Below are positions 39,799 to 47,918 of a stretch of 64,000 bases of DNA, piece after piece (the stretch's first letter is position 1; each line of letters begins with the position of its first letter). This stretch comes from WYZ-LMO2 sp040514265. GTDB lineage: Archaea; Halobacteriota; Archaeoglobi; Archaeoglobales; Archaeoglobaceae. The position numbers and the translations under genes were made by a program. The notes under the pieces were generated by a model that worked only from the letters and a program-made list of their open reading frames with translations, was not told the DNA's origin and did no database searches. The stretch is from assembly GCA_040514265.1 (NCBI GenBank), contig JBEVCD010000017.1, positions 24,106-88,105 on the forward strand, given 5' to 3'.

Positions 39799-41160
39799 AT
39801 GTGGGAGAGTGCGTTCGAGCTAGTTGAAAGGCTCAAGAGCGGAGAGCTGAGAGTCGAAGAAGTTGTCGATTACTGCTTCGAGAGGATAGAAAAGCTGAAT
39901 CCTGAGATAAACGCCTTCGTGACCCTCGCGGACAGAGAAAAGCTAATTGAAGACGCTAAAGCTGCAAGAGATAAGCCCCTCGCCGGTCTGCCGATAGCCG
40001 TGAAGGACAACGTCGAGACGAGGGGTATGCGGACGACTTACGGCTCGAAGCTGTTCGCAGACCACGTGCCGGACGAGGATGCGGTGGTGGTGGAAAGACT
40101 GCGGAAAGCCGGGGCTACGATTTTGGGTAAGACGAACCTTCCGGAGTTCGGACTGATAGCCTACACAGACAACCCCCTTTTCGGCGTAACGAGGAACCCC
40201 TACGATCTCAGCAGAACCGTCGGAGGAAGCAGCGGAGGGAGTGCAGCCGCCGTGGCTGCGAAGATGGTCCCCGCCGCAACCGGCAACGACGGCGGAGGGA
40301 GCATAAGGATCCCCGCATCGTTCTGCAACCTCTTCGGATTCAAACCGACCTTCGGCAGAGTTCCGGTGTATCCGAAGCACCCGATATTCATAGACCTCCA
40401 CTGCGAGGGTTTTCTGACGAGCTGCGTCGAGGATGCGGCGATGCTTCTCGATGTCGTGAAGGGCTACGATCCACGCGATCCGAAGTCGCTTCCGAGGGAC
40501 GAGAGCTACGTCGAGGCGATAAGGGAGCAGCCCGAGGGTTCGAGGATAGCGCTGTCGATAGACCTCGGCTACGCAACCGTGGAGCCGGAGGTCGAGAGAA
40601 TCGTCCGCAAAGCTGCTGAGAGACTCGAAGTTTTCGGCAGAGTTGAGGAGATCGACGTGAAACTGCCGAGCCTCGAAGCGGAACTCGTAAAGAAGGTCGT
40701 CCTCGAAACGGTAGCTTACATCGGTGACAGGATTGAGGAGTGGAAGAAGGTCGCGTATCCTCCCTACCTGGGTTTTCTGAGCATGGCTGAAACGCTCGGA
40801 TGGAGGGACTACGTAGCAGTGCAGCACGCCGTGATCGAGTTCTGGAGGGCTGCGCGAAGAGTTTTCGAAGACTACGACTTCCTCGTCACGCCGACGGTAG
40901 CCGTTCCGCCGTTCGAGATCGGAAAAATAGGCGTGAGCGAGATCGCCGGTAAGCCGGCGACGCCGATAGGCTGGATGCCGTTCACTTACCCCTTCAACTT
41001 CACCTCCCAGCCAGCTGCCTCAGTTCCAGCGGGCTTCGCGGGCGAGCTCCCCGTCGGAATGCAGATAGTGGCGAGGCAGCACGAAGACGCGGAGCTGCTG
41101 AGACTATGCAAGGGTTATCAAGACGTCTACGACTGGAGGAGGCAGGAGCCAAAGTTATGA
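39799..41160 (+). CDS. Amidase-signature-family enzyme
   Basis: A 453-residue serine amidase of the amidase signature family. The Ser-cis-Ser-Lys triad is visible: Lys in LAGLPIAVKDNVETRG near residue 69, Ser in TVGGSSGGSAAAVAAKM near residue 145, and the nucleophile Ser in GNDGGGSIRIPASFCN near residue 170. It is not clearly GatA: the tRNA-amidotransferase signature GSDTGGS is GNDGGGS here and no gatC/gatB is near. Likely a general amidase on small amides or peptides. The start has GGTGTCGGT just upstream. Its stop overlaps the NIF3 gene (ATGA). Confidence 0.88.
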   Translation: MWESAFELVERLKSGELRVEEVVDYCFERIEKLNPEINAFVTLADREKLIEDAKAARDKPLAGLPIAVKDNVETRGMRTTYGSKLFADHVPDEDAVVVERLRKAGATILGKTNLPEFGLIAYTDNPLFGVTRNPYDLSRTVGGSSGGSAAAVAAKMVPAATGNDGGGSIRIPASFCNLFGFKPTFGRVPVYPKHPIFIDLHCEGFLTSCVEDAAMLLDVVKGYDPRDPKSLPRDESYVEAIREQPEGSRIALSIDLGYATVEPEVERIVRKAAERLEVFGRVEEIDVKLPSLEAELVKKVVLETVAYIGDRIEEWKKVAYPPYLGFLSMAETLGWRDYVAVQHAVIEFWRAARRVFEDYDFLVTPTVAVPPFEIGKIGVSEIAGKPATPIGWMPFTYPFNFTSQPAASVPAGFAGELPVGMQIVARQHEDAELLRLCKGYQDVYDWRRQEPKL

Positions 41161-41906
41161 GACTCAAGGAACTCGTATCTTTCTTAGACGATTTCTTGAA
41201 CGTAAAAGCCTTCAGGGACAAATCTCTGAACGGTCTGCAGGTCGAGGCGTGCGAAGACGTTCGCTCGGTAGCCTTTGCCGTTGACGCAACACTTAAGGCT
41301 ATAGAGTCGGCAAGGGGTCACGATCTGCTGGTGGTTCACCACGGGATACTCTGGGGAGCCGAGAGGATAAGCGGACTGGTTGCAAAAAAGGTGAGAACAC
41401 TCATGGAAAACCGAACGTCGCTTTACGCCGCTCACCTGCCGCTAGACGCGCACGAAGAAATCGGAAACTCTGTTTCGCTGCTTAAGGCGATGGGGTGCAG
41501 AATAGAGGGTGCGTTCGCCGAGATCGACGGCGTGAGGATTGGGTTTGTCGGTAGCTACGAGGACTCGAAGAAACTTGAGGAGTTCGAGGAGATACTCAGG
41601 AGCGTCGTCAATCCGAGCAGCGTAATCTACGCTTTCGGAACTTCGGAAGTGAGGAGAGTCGCCGCGGTAAGCGGAAGAGGCGGATTCGCTATCGCGGAGG
41701 CTTTCGAGATCGGTGCCGACGTCTTTCTAACTGGAGAGGTCGAGCTCGCAGCTTACAACGCAGCCAAGGACTTGGGAATCAACATCGCGTTCGCCGGGCA
41801 CTACGCCACCGAGAGGTTCGGGCTGCTCGAACTCATGAAAGTCGTGGCGGAACTGGGTCTCGAAGTCGAGTTCGTAGCCGACGAAACGCTTCAGCGATTG
41901 ATTTAA
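41157..41906 (+). CDS. NIF3-like dinuclear metal-centre protein
   Basis: A 249-residue protein of the NIF3/YbgI/GTP-cyclohydrolase-1-type-2 family, toroidal hexamers with a di-metal site whose reaction is unsettled. Characteristic pieces: FLDDFLNVKAFRDKSLNGLQVE, SVAFAVDATLKAIE, HDLLVVHHGILWG (metal His pair) near residue 65, AAHLPLDAH, and the C-terminal GADVFLTGEVELAAY with FAGHYATERFGLLEL. Start ATG 41157 overlaps the amidase stop, so the two are coupled. Its stop lies inside the aglB TATA box. Confidence 0.9.
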   Translation: MRLKELVSFLDDFLNVKAFRDKSLNGLQVEACEDVRSVAFAVDATLKAIESARGHDLLVVHHGILWGAERISGLVAKKVRTLMENRTSLYAAHLPLDAHEEIGNSVSLLKAMGCRIEGAFAEIDGVRIGFVGSYEDSKKLEEFEEILRSVVNPSSVIYAFGTSEVRRVAAVSGRGGFAIAEAFEIGADVFLTGEVELAAYNAAKDLGINIAFAGHYATERFGLLELMKVVAELGLEVEFVADETLQRLI

Positions 41907-41909
41907 ATT
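41902..41909 (+). promoter_or_regulatory. TATA box of aglB
   Basis: TTTAAATT overlapping the NIF3 stop codon, centred 23-24 bases before ATG 41929; favours that ATG over GTG 41914. Confidence 0.55.
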
Positions 41910-41928
41910 TCCGGTGACGTCTTGCTGC

Positions 41929-44391
41929 ATGCGATACCGGCGCTACCTCGAGCTCGCAGTTGTAGCCGTAGCCTTCGCCGTCGCAGCCAAGCTCCGCATA
42001 CTCAACCCCTGGAACGGGGTGTTCTCTTACACGGTCGTCCTCGGCGGTAACGACCCTTGGTACTACTACAGGCTCGTCGAGAACCTGCTCCACAACTTCC
42101 CGAACAGAATATGGTTCGATCCGTTTACCAACTACCCCTTCGGAACCTACACGCACTTCGGTCCTTTCCTGACATACCTCAGTGCGTTTGCTGCGATACT
42201 CGCCAACGCGAGCGGCGGCGAGGAACTTCGAAGAGTCCTTGCATTCATTCCGGCTATTGGCGGAATCCTCACGCTGATTCCAGTGTATTTCTTGACGAAA
42301 ATTGTCTTCGGTCGTCGAACCGCTGCGATCGCGACGCTGTTCCTGGCAATAAGCCCCGGGCAGTTCCTGCAGCGCAGCCTGCTCGGCTTCAACGATCACC
42401 ACGTGTGGGAGGTCTTCTGGATGCTCACGCTGATTGCTGCAATGCTCAAGGCGCTCGAAAAGGAGAGGAGTGCCTACTGGCTTCTCCCGGGCGTTGCTTA
42501 CGGAATGTTCCTGCTGACGTGGGCTCCGTCCTTCGCATATTCCATCCTGATATTCGCGTTCCTCTTCTTCGCAGTCCTTCTCAAAGGGGAGATAGAAAGA
42601 AAATACTACGAGGTTTCGCTGCTCACGCTGCTGATCGCGGCAATTGTTTATCTACCGTTCGCTTTCAGGACGCCGCACTTTTCAACGACACACTATTCCC
42701 CCCTTCAGCTCGTGTTTCTGCTCGCGGTAACGGCTTTGGTAGGCTTGCTGTACCTCTTCGACAGGCATTACGAGAGGCTCAAGCTTCCGGTGGAGAAGAG
42801 GGTAGCGCTCGTGTTCATCGCCATTTTGGCGTTTTTCGTTGTAGCTCTCGGAACTCCAGCCGTCTACACCTCGATGCTCCACGTAATAGGAGTTCTGCAA
42901 CCCAAAGGTGGAGCTCTGACGATTGCCGAAGTCGCTCCGACTTTCTTCACGCAGAGCGGCGAGTTCACACTTGCGAAGGCGGTCGTTCTGATTTCCCCCC
43001 TCTTTCTGCTCGCAGTCCCTGGGATGCTCTACTCAGTATACCAGACGCTCAGAAAGAAAGACGTCTCGCAGCTCCTCGTTCTGATCTGGGGCTTTGCGAT
43101 GCTCGTAGCTGTTGCCGGTCAGAACAGGTTCTGCTACTACTTCGCAGCCTTCACCGCCATCTACTCCGCACTCCTGATGGATCTGATTCTCGAAAAGCTG
43201 CATGCTTACAGGTTGCTCGAAGGGAATTTCAGCAGAGCTCGCGTAGCTCTGGCTGTAATTCTGCTCATTGCGGCGATCTATCCAACTTACGTCCTCGCGG
43301 AGGAGGCTTCGAGCCACTCGGGCGGAATGCCGAAGCAGTGGTACGACGCTCTGGTATGGTTGAAAAACAACTCGCCGGACGGAAACTACGACGAGTATTA
43401 CCTGCAGCTCTACGAACCTTCGCCGAACCTCTCGCAGCCGTATCCGTATCCGTTCGAAACTTACGGCGTGATGAGCTGGTGGGACTACGGGCACTGGATA
43501 GAAGCGGTGGCGCACAGAATGCCGAACGCGAACCCGTTCCAGCAGGGAATAGGGAGCTTCGAAGGAAAACCCGGCGCGGCTCCGTTCTTCGTCACTGACG
43601 ACGAGAGTTACGCGGAAAAGATCGCCGAAGAGCTGCGGGTAAAGTACGTCGTGAGCGATGTCCAGATGGCTACCGGCAAGTTCCACGCGATGGCTACGTG
43701 GGCTGAGGGCAGCCTTGGAAAAGCCGGCGAATACTACGGATATTACATCTACTTCGACGGACAGAGAGTTGGTCTGACGAGAGATCCGTTTTTGGCGCCT
43801 CCGAATTCCTTAGTAGTCCCGCTGAACTTGCCGAGCGAGAAGTACTGTGCTACGATGGAAGCCAAGCTACACATGATGGATGCCAGCGGTTTGTCGCACT
43901 ACAGACTGATCTACGAGAGTCCTCCACCGGGAGATGCCAGGCTATATGCGGGCAACGAGAGTGAAATTGTAGTCGGAGCCATCTACGTCAGCTATCAGGC
44001 TGGAGTCAACACCGTGTACCTTTACGCCACCCAGGAAGTGCTGTACAAGACTGCTTGCAAGCTCCTCGGCTTCAACGTAAGCATTCAACCCAGCGGGTTC
44101 GTCAAGATCTTTGAGAGGGTTAAGGGAGCGGTCGTAACTGGCAAAGCTAGTGGCGAAACGGTAAAAGCCTACACAGTAGTCAGGACGAACCAGAACAGAA
44201 CGTTCGTCTACGAGATCGAGGCGAAGGTCGAGAACGGCGAGTACAGGCTGACGCTGCCTTACGCTCAGGAGACGAGGTATCCCGTTAAGGCGATCGAGCC
44301 CTACAGGATAGTTTCTGGCAACGTGACGAAGCTGCTGACGCTGAGCGATGCCGACGTCGAGGGAAGGGTTATCGAGCTCGACCTCATCTGA
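41929..44391 (+). CDS. aglB: Archaeal oligosaccharyltransferase AglB
   Basis: Membrane enzyme that moves a lipid-linked glycan onto Asn in N-X-S/T sequons of exported proteins. The 820 residues have an N-terminal membrane half of about 12-13 helices, with the metal-binding Asp in LGGNDPWYYYRLVENLL (residue 42) and FNDHHVWEVFWML, and a soluble C-terminal half. The catalytic-pocket motif WWDYG stands near residue 517 (GVMSWWDYGHWIEAVAHR), which is diagnostic. Start ATG 41929 is chosen from the TATA box. No other glycosylation gene is adjacent. Ends overlapping the convergent birA by eight bases. Confidence 0.95.
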   Translation: MRYRRYLELAVVAVAFAVAAKLRILNPWNGVFSYTVVLGGNDPWYYYRLVENLLHNFPNRIWFDPFTNYPFGTYTHFGPFLTYLSAFAAILANASGGEELRRVLAFIPAIGGILTLIPVYFLTKIVFGRRTAAIATLFLAISPGQFLQRSLLGFNDHHVWEVFWMLTLIAAMLKALEKERSAYWLLPGVAYGMFLLTWAPSFAYSILIFAFLFFAVLLKGEIERKYYEVSLLTLLIAAIVYLPFAFRTPHFSTTHYSPLQLVFLLAVTALVGLLYLFDRHYERLKLPVEKRVALVFIAILAFFVVALGTPAVYTSMLHVIGVLQPKGGALTIAEVAPTFFTQSGEFTLAKAVVLISPLFLLAVPGMLYSVYQTLRKKDVSQLLVLIWGFAMLVAVAGQNRFCYYFAAFTAIYSALLMDLILEKLHAYRLLEGNFSRARVALAVILLIAAIYPTYVLAEEASSHSGGMPKQWYDALVWLKNNSPDGNYDEYYLQLYEPSPNLSQPYPYPFETYGVMSWWDYGHWIEAVAHRMPNANPFQQGIGSFEGKPGAAPFFVTDDESYAEKIAEELRVKYVVSDVQMATGKFHAMATWAEGSLGKAGEYYGYYIYFDGQRVGLTRDPFLAPPNSLVVPLNLPSEKYCATMEAKLHMMDASGLSHYRLIYESPPPGDARLYAGNESEIVVGAIYVSYQAGVNTVYLYATQEVLYKTACKLLGFNVSIQPSGFVKIFERVKGAVVTGKASGETVKAYTVVRTNQNRTFVYEIEAKVENGEYRLTLPYAQETRYPVKAIEPYRIVSGNVTKLLTLSDADVEGRVIELDLI

Positions 44392-45256
44392 GGTGAACGC
44401 ACTCTCCGACGAGCACTTTTTTACCGTTTACGATCAAAGAACCGTCGTCGTCGACGTCGGCTACCCCTTCAATCACGCCGCTCGGAGTGCGAACCCGAAC
44501 CCTCCTGCCGATCGTCGTGCAGAGTTTCCTGTATTCCGAGATCGTTTCGTCCCAGCTTAGCTTCGAAACGATTGCGAACTGCCTGGCTATCCTTTCGAAG
44601 ACCTCGTTCACGCTGCAGATCCCGTAGTCGCAGAGCGATGCGGCTCCGGGATACCTGTTCCTGACGTTCACGCCGACACCGACTACGACTACGGGCTCTT
44701 CGTAGCTGCCTGCCAGCTCGCAGAGGATCCCGCAGACCTTCTTACCCTCTACCAGAACATCGTTCGGCCACTTCAGCTCCGCATCGAGAGCTCTGGCAAC
44801 AGCTAATCCGGCGACGATCGTAACCCTGTGCAGCTCTTCGAACCTCGGAGACAGCGTCAGGCTGAAGTAGAGACCGCCCTTCTCGCTGCTCCAGCTCCTC
44901 CCCCACCTACCTCTGCCGGCGGTCTGCTGTTCTGCGAAGAACAGCAAATTCGGCTTCGCGACGCTCCTAGCCCTTTCGTTCGTCGAGTCCACTACGTCGT
45001 AGTACCTCACCTCTTCGACGCCGAGGTGCTCGAAGGCTACCCTCGCAACTGCATACGGGTTCGGATCAGCTTCGCCTCGTATCTCGTATCCCCTTCCGCT
45101 GCGGGCGGCGATGTTTATGTACTTCCTCATCCTCCCGATGTACTTCCACACAGCAACTCTGCTCACCCCGAGTTCTGCGGCTATTTCCTCTCCGCTGGAT
45201 GCCCGGGAAGACAGCTTCAAGTAGACCAAGTAGTCTTTCGAATTCCTCCGCAGCAC
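44384..45256 (-). CDS. birA: Biotin protein ligase with N-terminal helix-turn-helix (BirA)
   Basis: Attaches biotin to acceptor Lys residues of carboxylases and, with its DNA-binding domain, may also regulate. About 290 residues: an N-terminal winged helix (SGEEIAAELGVSRVAVWKYI), then the ligase core with AEQQTAGRGRWGRSWSSEKGG, the KWPNDVLVEGKKVCGIL loop and GVGVNVRNRYPG, and a small C-terminal SH3-like domain. I place the start at GTG 45256, five bases past the upstream stop; a longer frame would overlap the previous gene. Follows the ribose-bisphosphate isomerase gene, probably in one transcript. Confidence 0.92.
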   Translation of the reverse strand: MLRRNSKDYLVYLKLSSRASSGEEIAAELGVSRVAVWKYIGRMRKYINIAARSGRGYEIRGEADPNPYAVARVAFEHLGVEEVRYYDVVDSTNERARSVAKPNLLFFAEQQTAGRGRWGRSWSSEKGGLYFSLTLSPRFEELHRVTIVAGLAVARALDAELKWPNDVLVEGKKVCGILCELAGSYEEPVVVVGVGVNVRNRYPGAASLCDYGICSVNEVFERIARQFAIVSKLSWDETISEYRKLCTTIGRRVRVRTPSGVIEGVADVDDDGSLIVNGKKVLVGECVHLR

Positions 45257-45260
45257 GATT

Positions 45261-46199
45261 TCAGTCGAAGTGCCTCGCGTCGATTCTGATCTCATCTTCG
45301 ACGCCCGCGTAGCCGAGCCTCTCTCTGATCACGACGTAAGCCATTTCCGGAGGTATCGCGCCGATTTCGGTGATTATTACATCGATATAATCGCGGGGTG
45401 TCACGTCGAAAGCCGGGTTTCGAACCCTCACCCCCAGATCGAGGATCTCCTTGGGAGCGACTTCGCTCGCGTCGCGTTCCTCTATTACCACGAGCTCGCC
45501 GTAGAGTGTTTTCGGACTGAACTTGTACGTCTCTGCGGCTACCATGAAGGGAACTCTCGCCTCCTTTGCAGCCAGAGCTATCATCGAAGTTCCGATCTTG
45601 TTTATCAGAGCACCGTTCGCCGTGATCGTGTCAGCTCCCACTATGACACAGTCCACATCCTTCATGAAGTAGCGAACGGCTGAATCGACGATGAGCGTGA
45701 CGTCGATGCCCTCGCTGCGCAGCTGTCTGACGGTTATGTGCCCCTGCATCCTCGGACGCGACTCCGTGGCTATGACCTCCACCCTCTTTCCATTCTCATG
45801 CGCTTTCTTTATTACCGAAAGGGCTGCCGACGAGTTGCAGTGCGTCATGACGACGTATCCGTCCTTTATCCTCTTCTCCCCGATCTCCCCTATTAGCCTC
45901 TGCGCATTCTCGACCCAGCTAACGAACTCCTCAGCCCTCCTAATGACGTCTGCCCTCTTCTCCTCTACGCTATCGCCGCGGTACCTCATAACGTAGTTCA
46001 CCGCGTTGTATAAACTCACAGCCGTAGGTCTGGTGTTCAGCAGGATTTCGGCAGCTTTCCGCATCTCCTCGTCGAACCTCTCGGCGCTCGCAATTTCTGC
46101 GAACTTTCTCAGCGTCTCTGCTGCGAACCTCGCTATCCTCGCAGCCCCGCGAACCTCCATGCTTTTTATTTTCTCAGCCGCCTCGACCACGAGTTCCAT
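45261..46199 (-). CDS. Ribose-1,5-bisphosphate isomerase (eIF2B-like)
   Basis: Converts ribose 1,5-bisphosphate to ribulose 1,5-bisphosphate, feeding type III RuBisCO in the archaeal AMP/nucleotide-degradation pathway. The 312-residue eIF2B/MtnA-fold protein has VRGAARIARFAAETL, VMTHCNSSAALSVIKKAHE, ATESRPRMQGHITVRQL and GADTITANGALINKIGTSM, the last with the active-site Asp, and ends GVEDEIRIDARHFD as in R15P isomerases. An aIF2B-type regulator of the same fold is the alternative. TATA box 46220-46227. RuBisCO and AMP phosphorylase are not in the window. Confidence 0.85.
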   Translation of the reverse strand: MELVVEAAEKIKSMEVRGAARIARFAAETLRKFAEIASAERFDEEMRKAAEILLNTRPTAVSLYNAVNYVMRYRGDSVEEKRADVIRRAEEFVSWVENAQRLIGEIGEKRIKDGYVVMTHCNSSAALSVIKKAHENGKRVEVIATESRPRMQGHITVRQLRSEGIDVTLIVDSAVRYFMKDVDCVIVGADTITANGALINKIGTSMIALAAKEARVPFMVAAETYKFSPKTLYGELVVIEERDASEVAPKEILDLGVRVRNPAFDVTPRDYIDVIITEIGAIPPEMAYVVIRERLGYAGVEDEIRIDARHFD

Positions 46200-46219
46200 C
46201 GCTCGAAGTCGGCTGACGG

Positions 46220-46227
46220 AAATAAAC
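46220..46227 (-). promoter_or_regulatory. TATA box of the ribose-bisphosphate isomerase gene
   Basis: Minus-strand GTTTATTT centred 24-25 bases from ATG 46199. Confidence 0.5.
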
Positions 46228-46233
46228 CTTACC

Positions 46234-46241
46234 TTTTAAAA
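46234..46241 (+). promoter_or_regulatory. TATA box of gltX
   Basis: TTTTAAAA centred 25-26 bases before GTG 46263, consistent with a leaderless GTG start. Confidence 0.55.
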
Positions 46242-46262
46242 CAGCCCTGTCGATGCGGGCTC

Positions 46263-47906
46263 GTGAAAGAGCTCGTGATGAAGTACGTCGCGATGAACGC
46301 TGCGAAGTACGGAAAGCCGAACGAAAAGGCTGTCCTCGGCAAGGTGATAGCCGAGAATCCCGAACTGAAGGCGAGAGTAAAGGAGGTAATCGAGCTTGTA
46401 AAGCAGTGCATAGCAGAGTTCGAGGAGATGAGCGAGGACGAAAAGAGGAGGCTGATGGAGTTATACTCGGTGGAGGAACAGAAGAAGGAGAAGGAGCCGA
46501 AGCTTCCTCCACTCGAAAGGGCTGAGAAAGGCAAAGTCGTCATGCGTTTCGCTCCGAATCCCAACGGTCCTCCGACGCTGGGTTCGGCGAGGGGAATAAT
46601 AGTGAACGGGGAATACGCGAAGATCTACGACGGCAAGTTCATAATCCGCTTCGACGACACCGACCCCCGCACCAAGAGACCCATGCTCGAAGCCTACGAC
46701 TGGTACATCGAGGATGCAGAGTGGCTGGGATACAAGCCGGACGAAGTCGTTTATGCATCGAAAAGGATACCGATATACTACGAGTACGCGGAGAGACTCA
46801 TCGAGATGGGAAAAGCCTACGTCTGCTTCTGCCCCCGCGAAGAGTTCAGCAGGTATCGCAGCGAGGGAGTTGAATGCCCGCACAGAAGTACGAGCGTCGA
46901 GGAAAACCTTGAAAGCTGGCAGAAGATGCTGGAGGGCGCATTCGAAGAGGGAGAAGCAGTCTTGAGGATAAAGACGGACATGAAGCACCCGGACCCGGCT
47001 GTAAGGGACTGGGTGGCATTCAGGATAATATACGAGTCGCACCCGCTGGTCGGCGACGCTTACTTCGTCTACCCCACGCTCGACTTCGAGTCGGCTATAG
47101 AGGACAGACTTCTCGGAGTCACACACATAATAAGGGGCAAAGACCTGATGGACTCCGAGAGGAGGCAGAGGTACATATACGACTACTTCGGCTGGGAGTA
47201 TCCGGTGACCAAGCACTGGGGGAAGATCAGGATACACGAGTTCGGAAAGCTCTCGACTTCGGAGCTCCGCAGAGCCATCGAAGCGGGCGAATACGAGGGC
47301 TGGGACGACCCGAGGCTACCGACGATAAGAGCCCTCCGCCGCCGCGGATTCGAGCCGGAGGCTATAAGGAGGTTCATACTGTCCCTCGGCGTCGGCGAAA
47401 ACGACGTTGCTGTGAGCATGAAGAACCTCTACGCCGAGAACCGCAAGCTGATCGACAGCAAGGCGAACCGCTACTTCTTCGTCTGGAACCCCGTTGAGAT
47501 CGAGATAGTCGGACTTCCAGAGGAGAGAGAGGTTACGCTTCCGCTCAACCCGAGAGGCGGCGAAAGGAGGCTGAGAGGAGAGGCGAGGGTGATGGTGACG
47601 AGGGAGGACTTCGAGAAGTTCAGAGGGCAGGTCGTGAGGCTCAAGGACTTCTGCAACATCGTCCTCGACGAGAAATCCGAGTTCGTGAGCTTCGAGCTCG
47701 GAAACGTGAAGAAGGGGAGAATAATCCACTGGCTGCCGCTGAGCCAGGCTGTGAGGTGCAGAGTTATAGGAGAAGTTTCCAAGGAGGGATTCTGCGAGGT
47801 GAACGTGGAAAACGACGTCGGCAGGGTCGTTCAGTTCGAGCGGTTCGCGTTCTGCATGGTGGAGAAGTTTGATGAGGAGGTAGTCGCGGTTTACACGCAT
47901 CCTTAA
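46263..47906 (+). CDS. gltX: Glutamyl-tRNA synthetase, archaeal type
   Basis: Class I synthetase charging tRNA-Glu; archaeal GluRS are related to GlnRS and also charge tRNA-Gln. The 547 residues have the extra N-terminal helical domain (about 80 residues), then the catalytic core MRFAPNPNGPPTLGSARG. The HIGH position reads TLGS (residues 105-108), not the usual HIGH. The KMSKS equivalent is FGKLSTSELRRAIEAGEY, followed by GWDDPRLPTIRALRRRGF, typical of the archaeal branch. The C-terminal half is the beta-barrel anticodon domain. Followed by aspS after 12 bases, probably co-transcribed. Confidence 0.93.
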   Translation: MKELVMKYVAMNAAKYGKPNEKAVLGKVIAENPELKARVKEVIELVKQCIAEFEEMSEDEKRRLMELYSVEEQKKEKEPKLPPLERAEKGKVVMRFAPNPNGPPTLGSARGIIVNGEYAKIYDGKFIIRFDDTDPRTKRPMLEAYDWYIEDAEWLGYKPDEVVYASKRIPIYYEYAERLIEMGKAYVCFCPREEFSRYRSEGVECPHRSTSVEENLESWQKMLEGAFEEGEAVLRIKTDMKHPDPAVRDWVAFRIIYESHPLVGDAYFVYPTLDFESAIEDRLLGVTHIIRGKDLMDSERRQRYIYDYFGWEYPVTKHWGKIRIHEFGKLSTSELRRAIEAGEYEGWDDPRLPTIRALRRRGFEPEAIRRFILSLGVGENDVAVSMKNLYAENRKLIDSKANRYFFVWNPVEIEIVGLPEEREVTLPLNPRGGERRLRGEARVMVTREDFEKFRGQVVRLKDFCNIVLDEKSEFVSFELGNVKKGRIIHWLPLSQAVRCRVIGEVSKEGFCEVNVENDVGRVVQFERFAFCMVEKFDEEVVAVYTHP

Positions 47907-47913
47907 GGAGGTG
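47905..47913 (+). promoter_or_regulatory. Strong ribosome binding site for the TTG start of aspS
   Basis: AAGGAGGTG, a full Shine-Dalgarno complement, ends five bases before TTG 47919 and overlaps the last bases of gltX. It decides the aspS start. Confidence 0.65.
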
Positions 47914-47918
47914 TCGCC

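Noticed and set aside
39799..41160. Amidase as GatA of the tRNA amidotransferase
   Set aside because: No gatB/gatC neighbour and the signature differs from GatA, although the non-discriminating AspRS predicts a GatCAB elsewhere.
42057..43598. Long open frame (513 codons) in another frame of aglB
   Set aside because: Arg/Ser/Cys-rich shadow inside a clearly real, well conserved gene.
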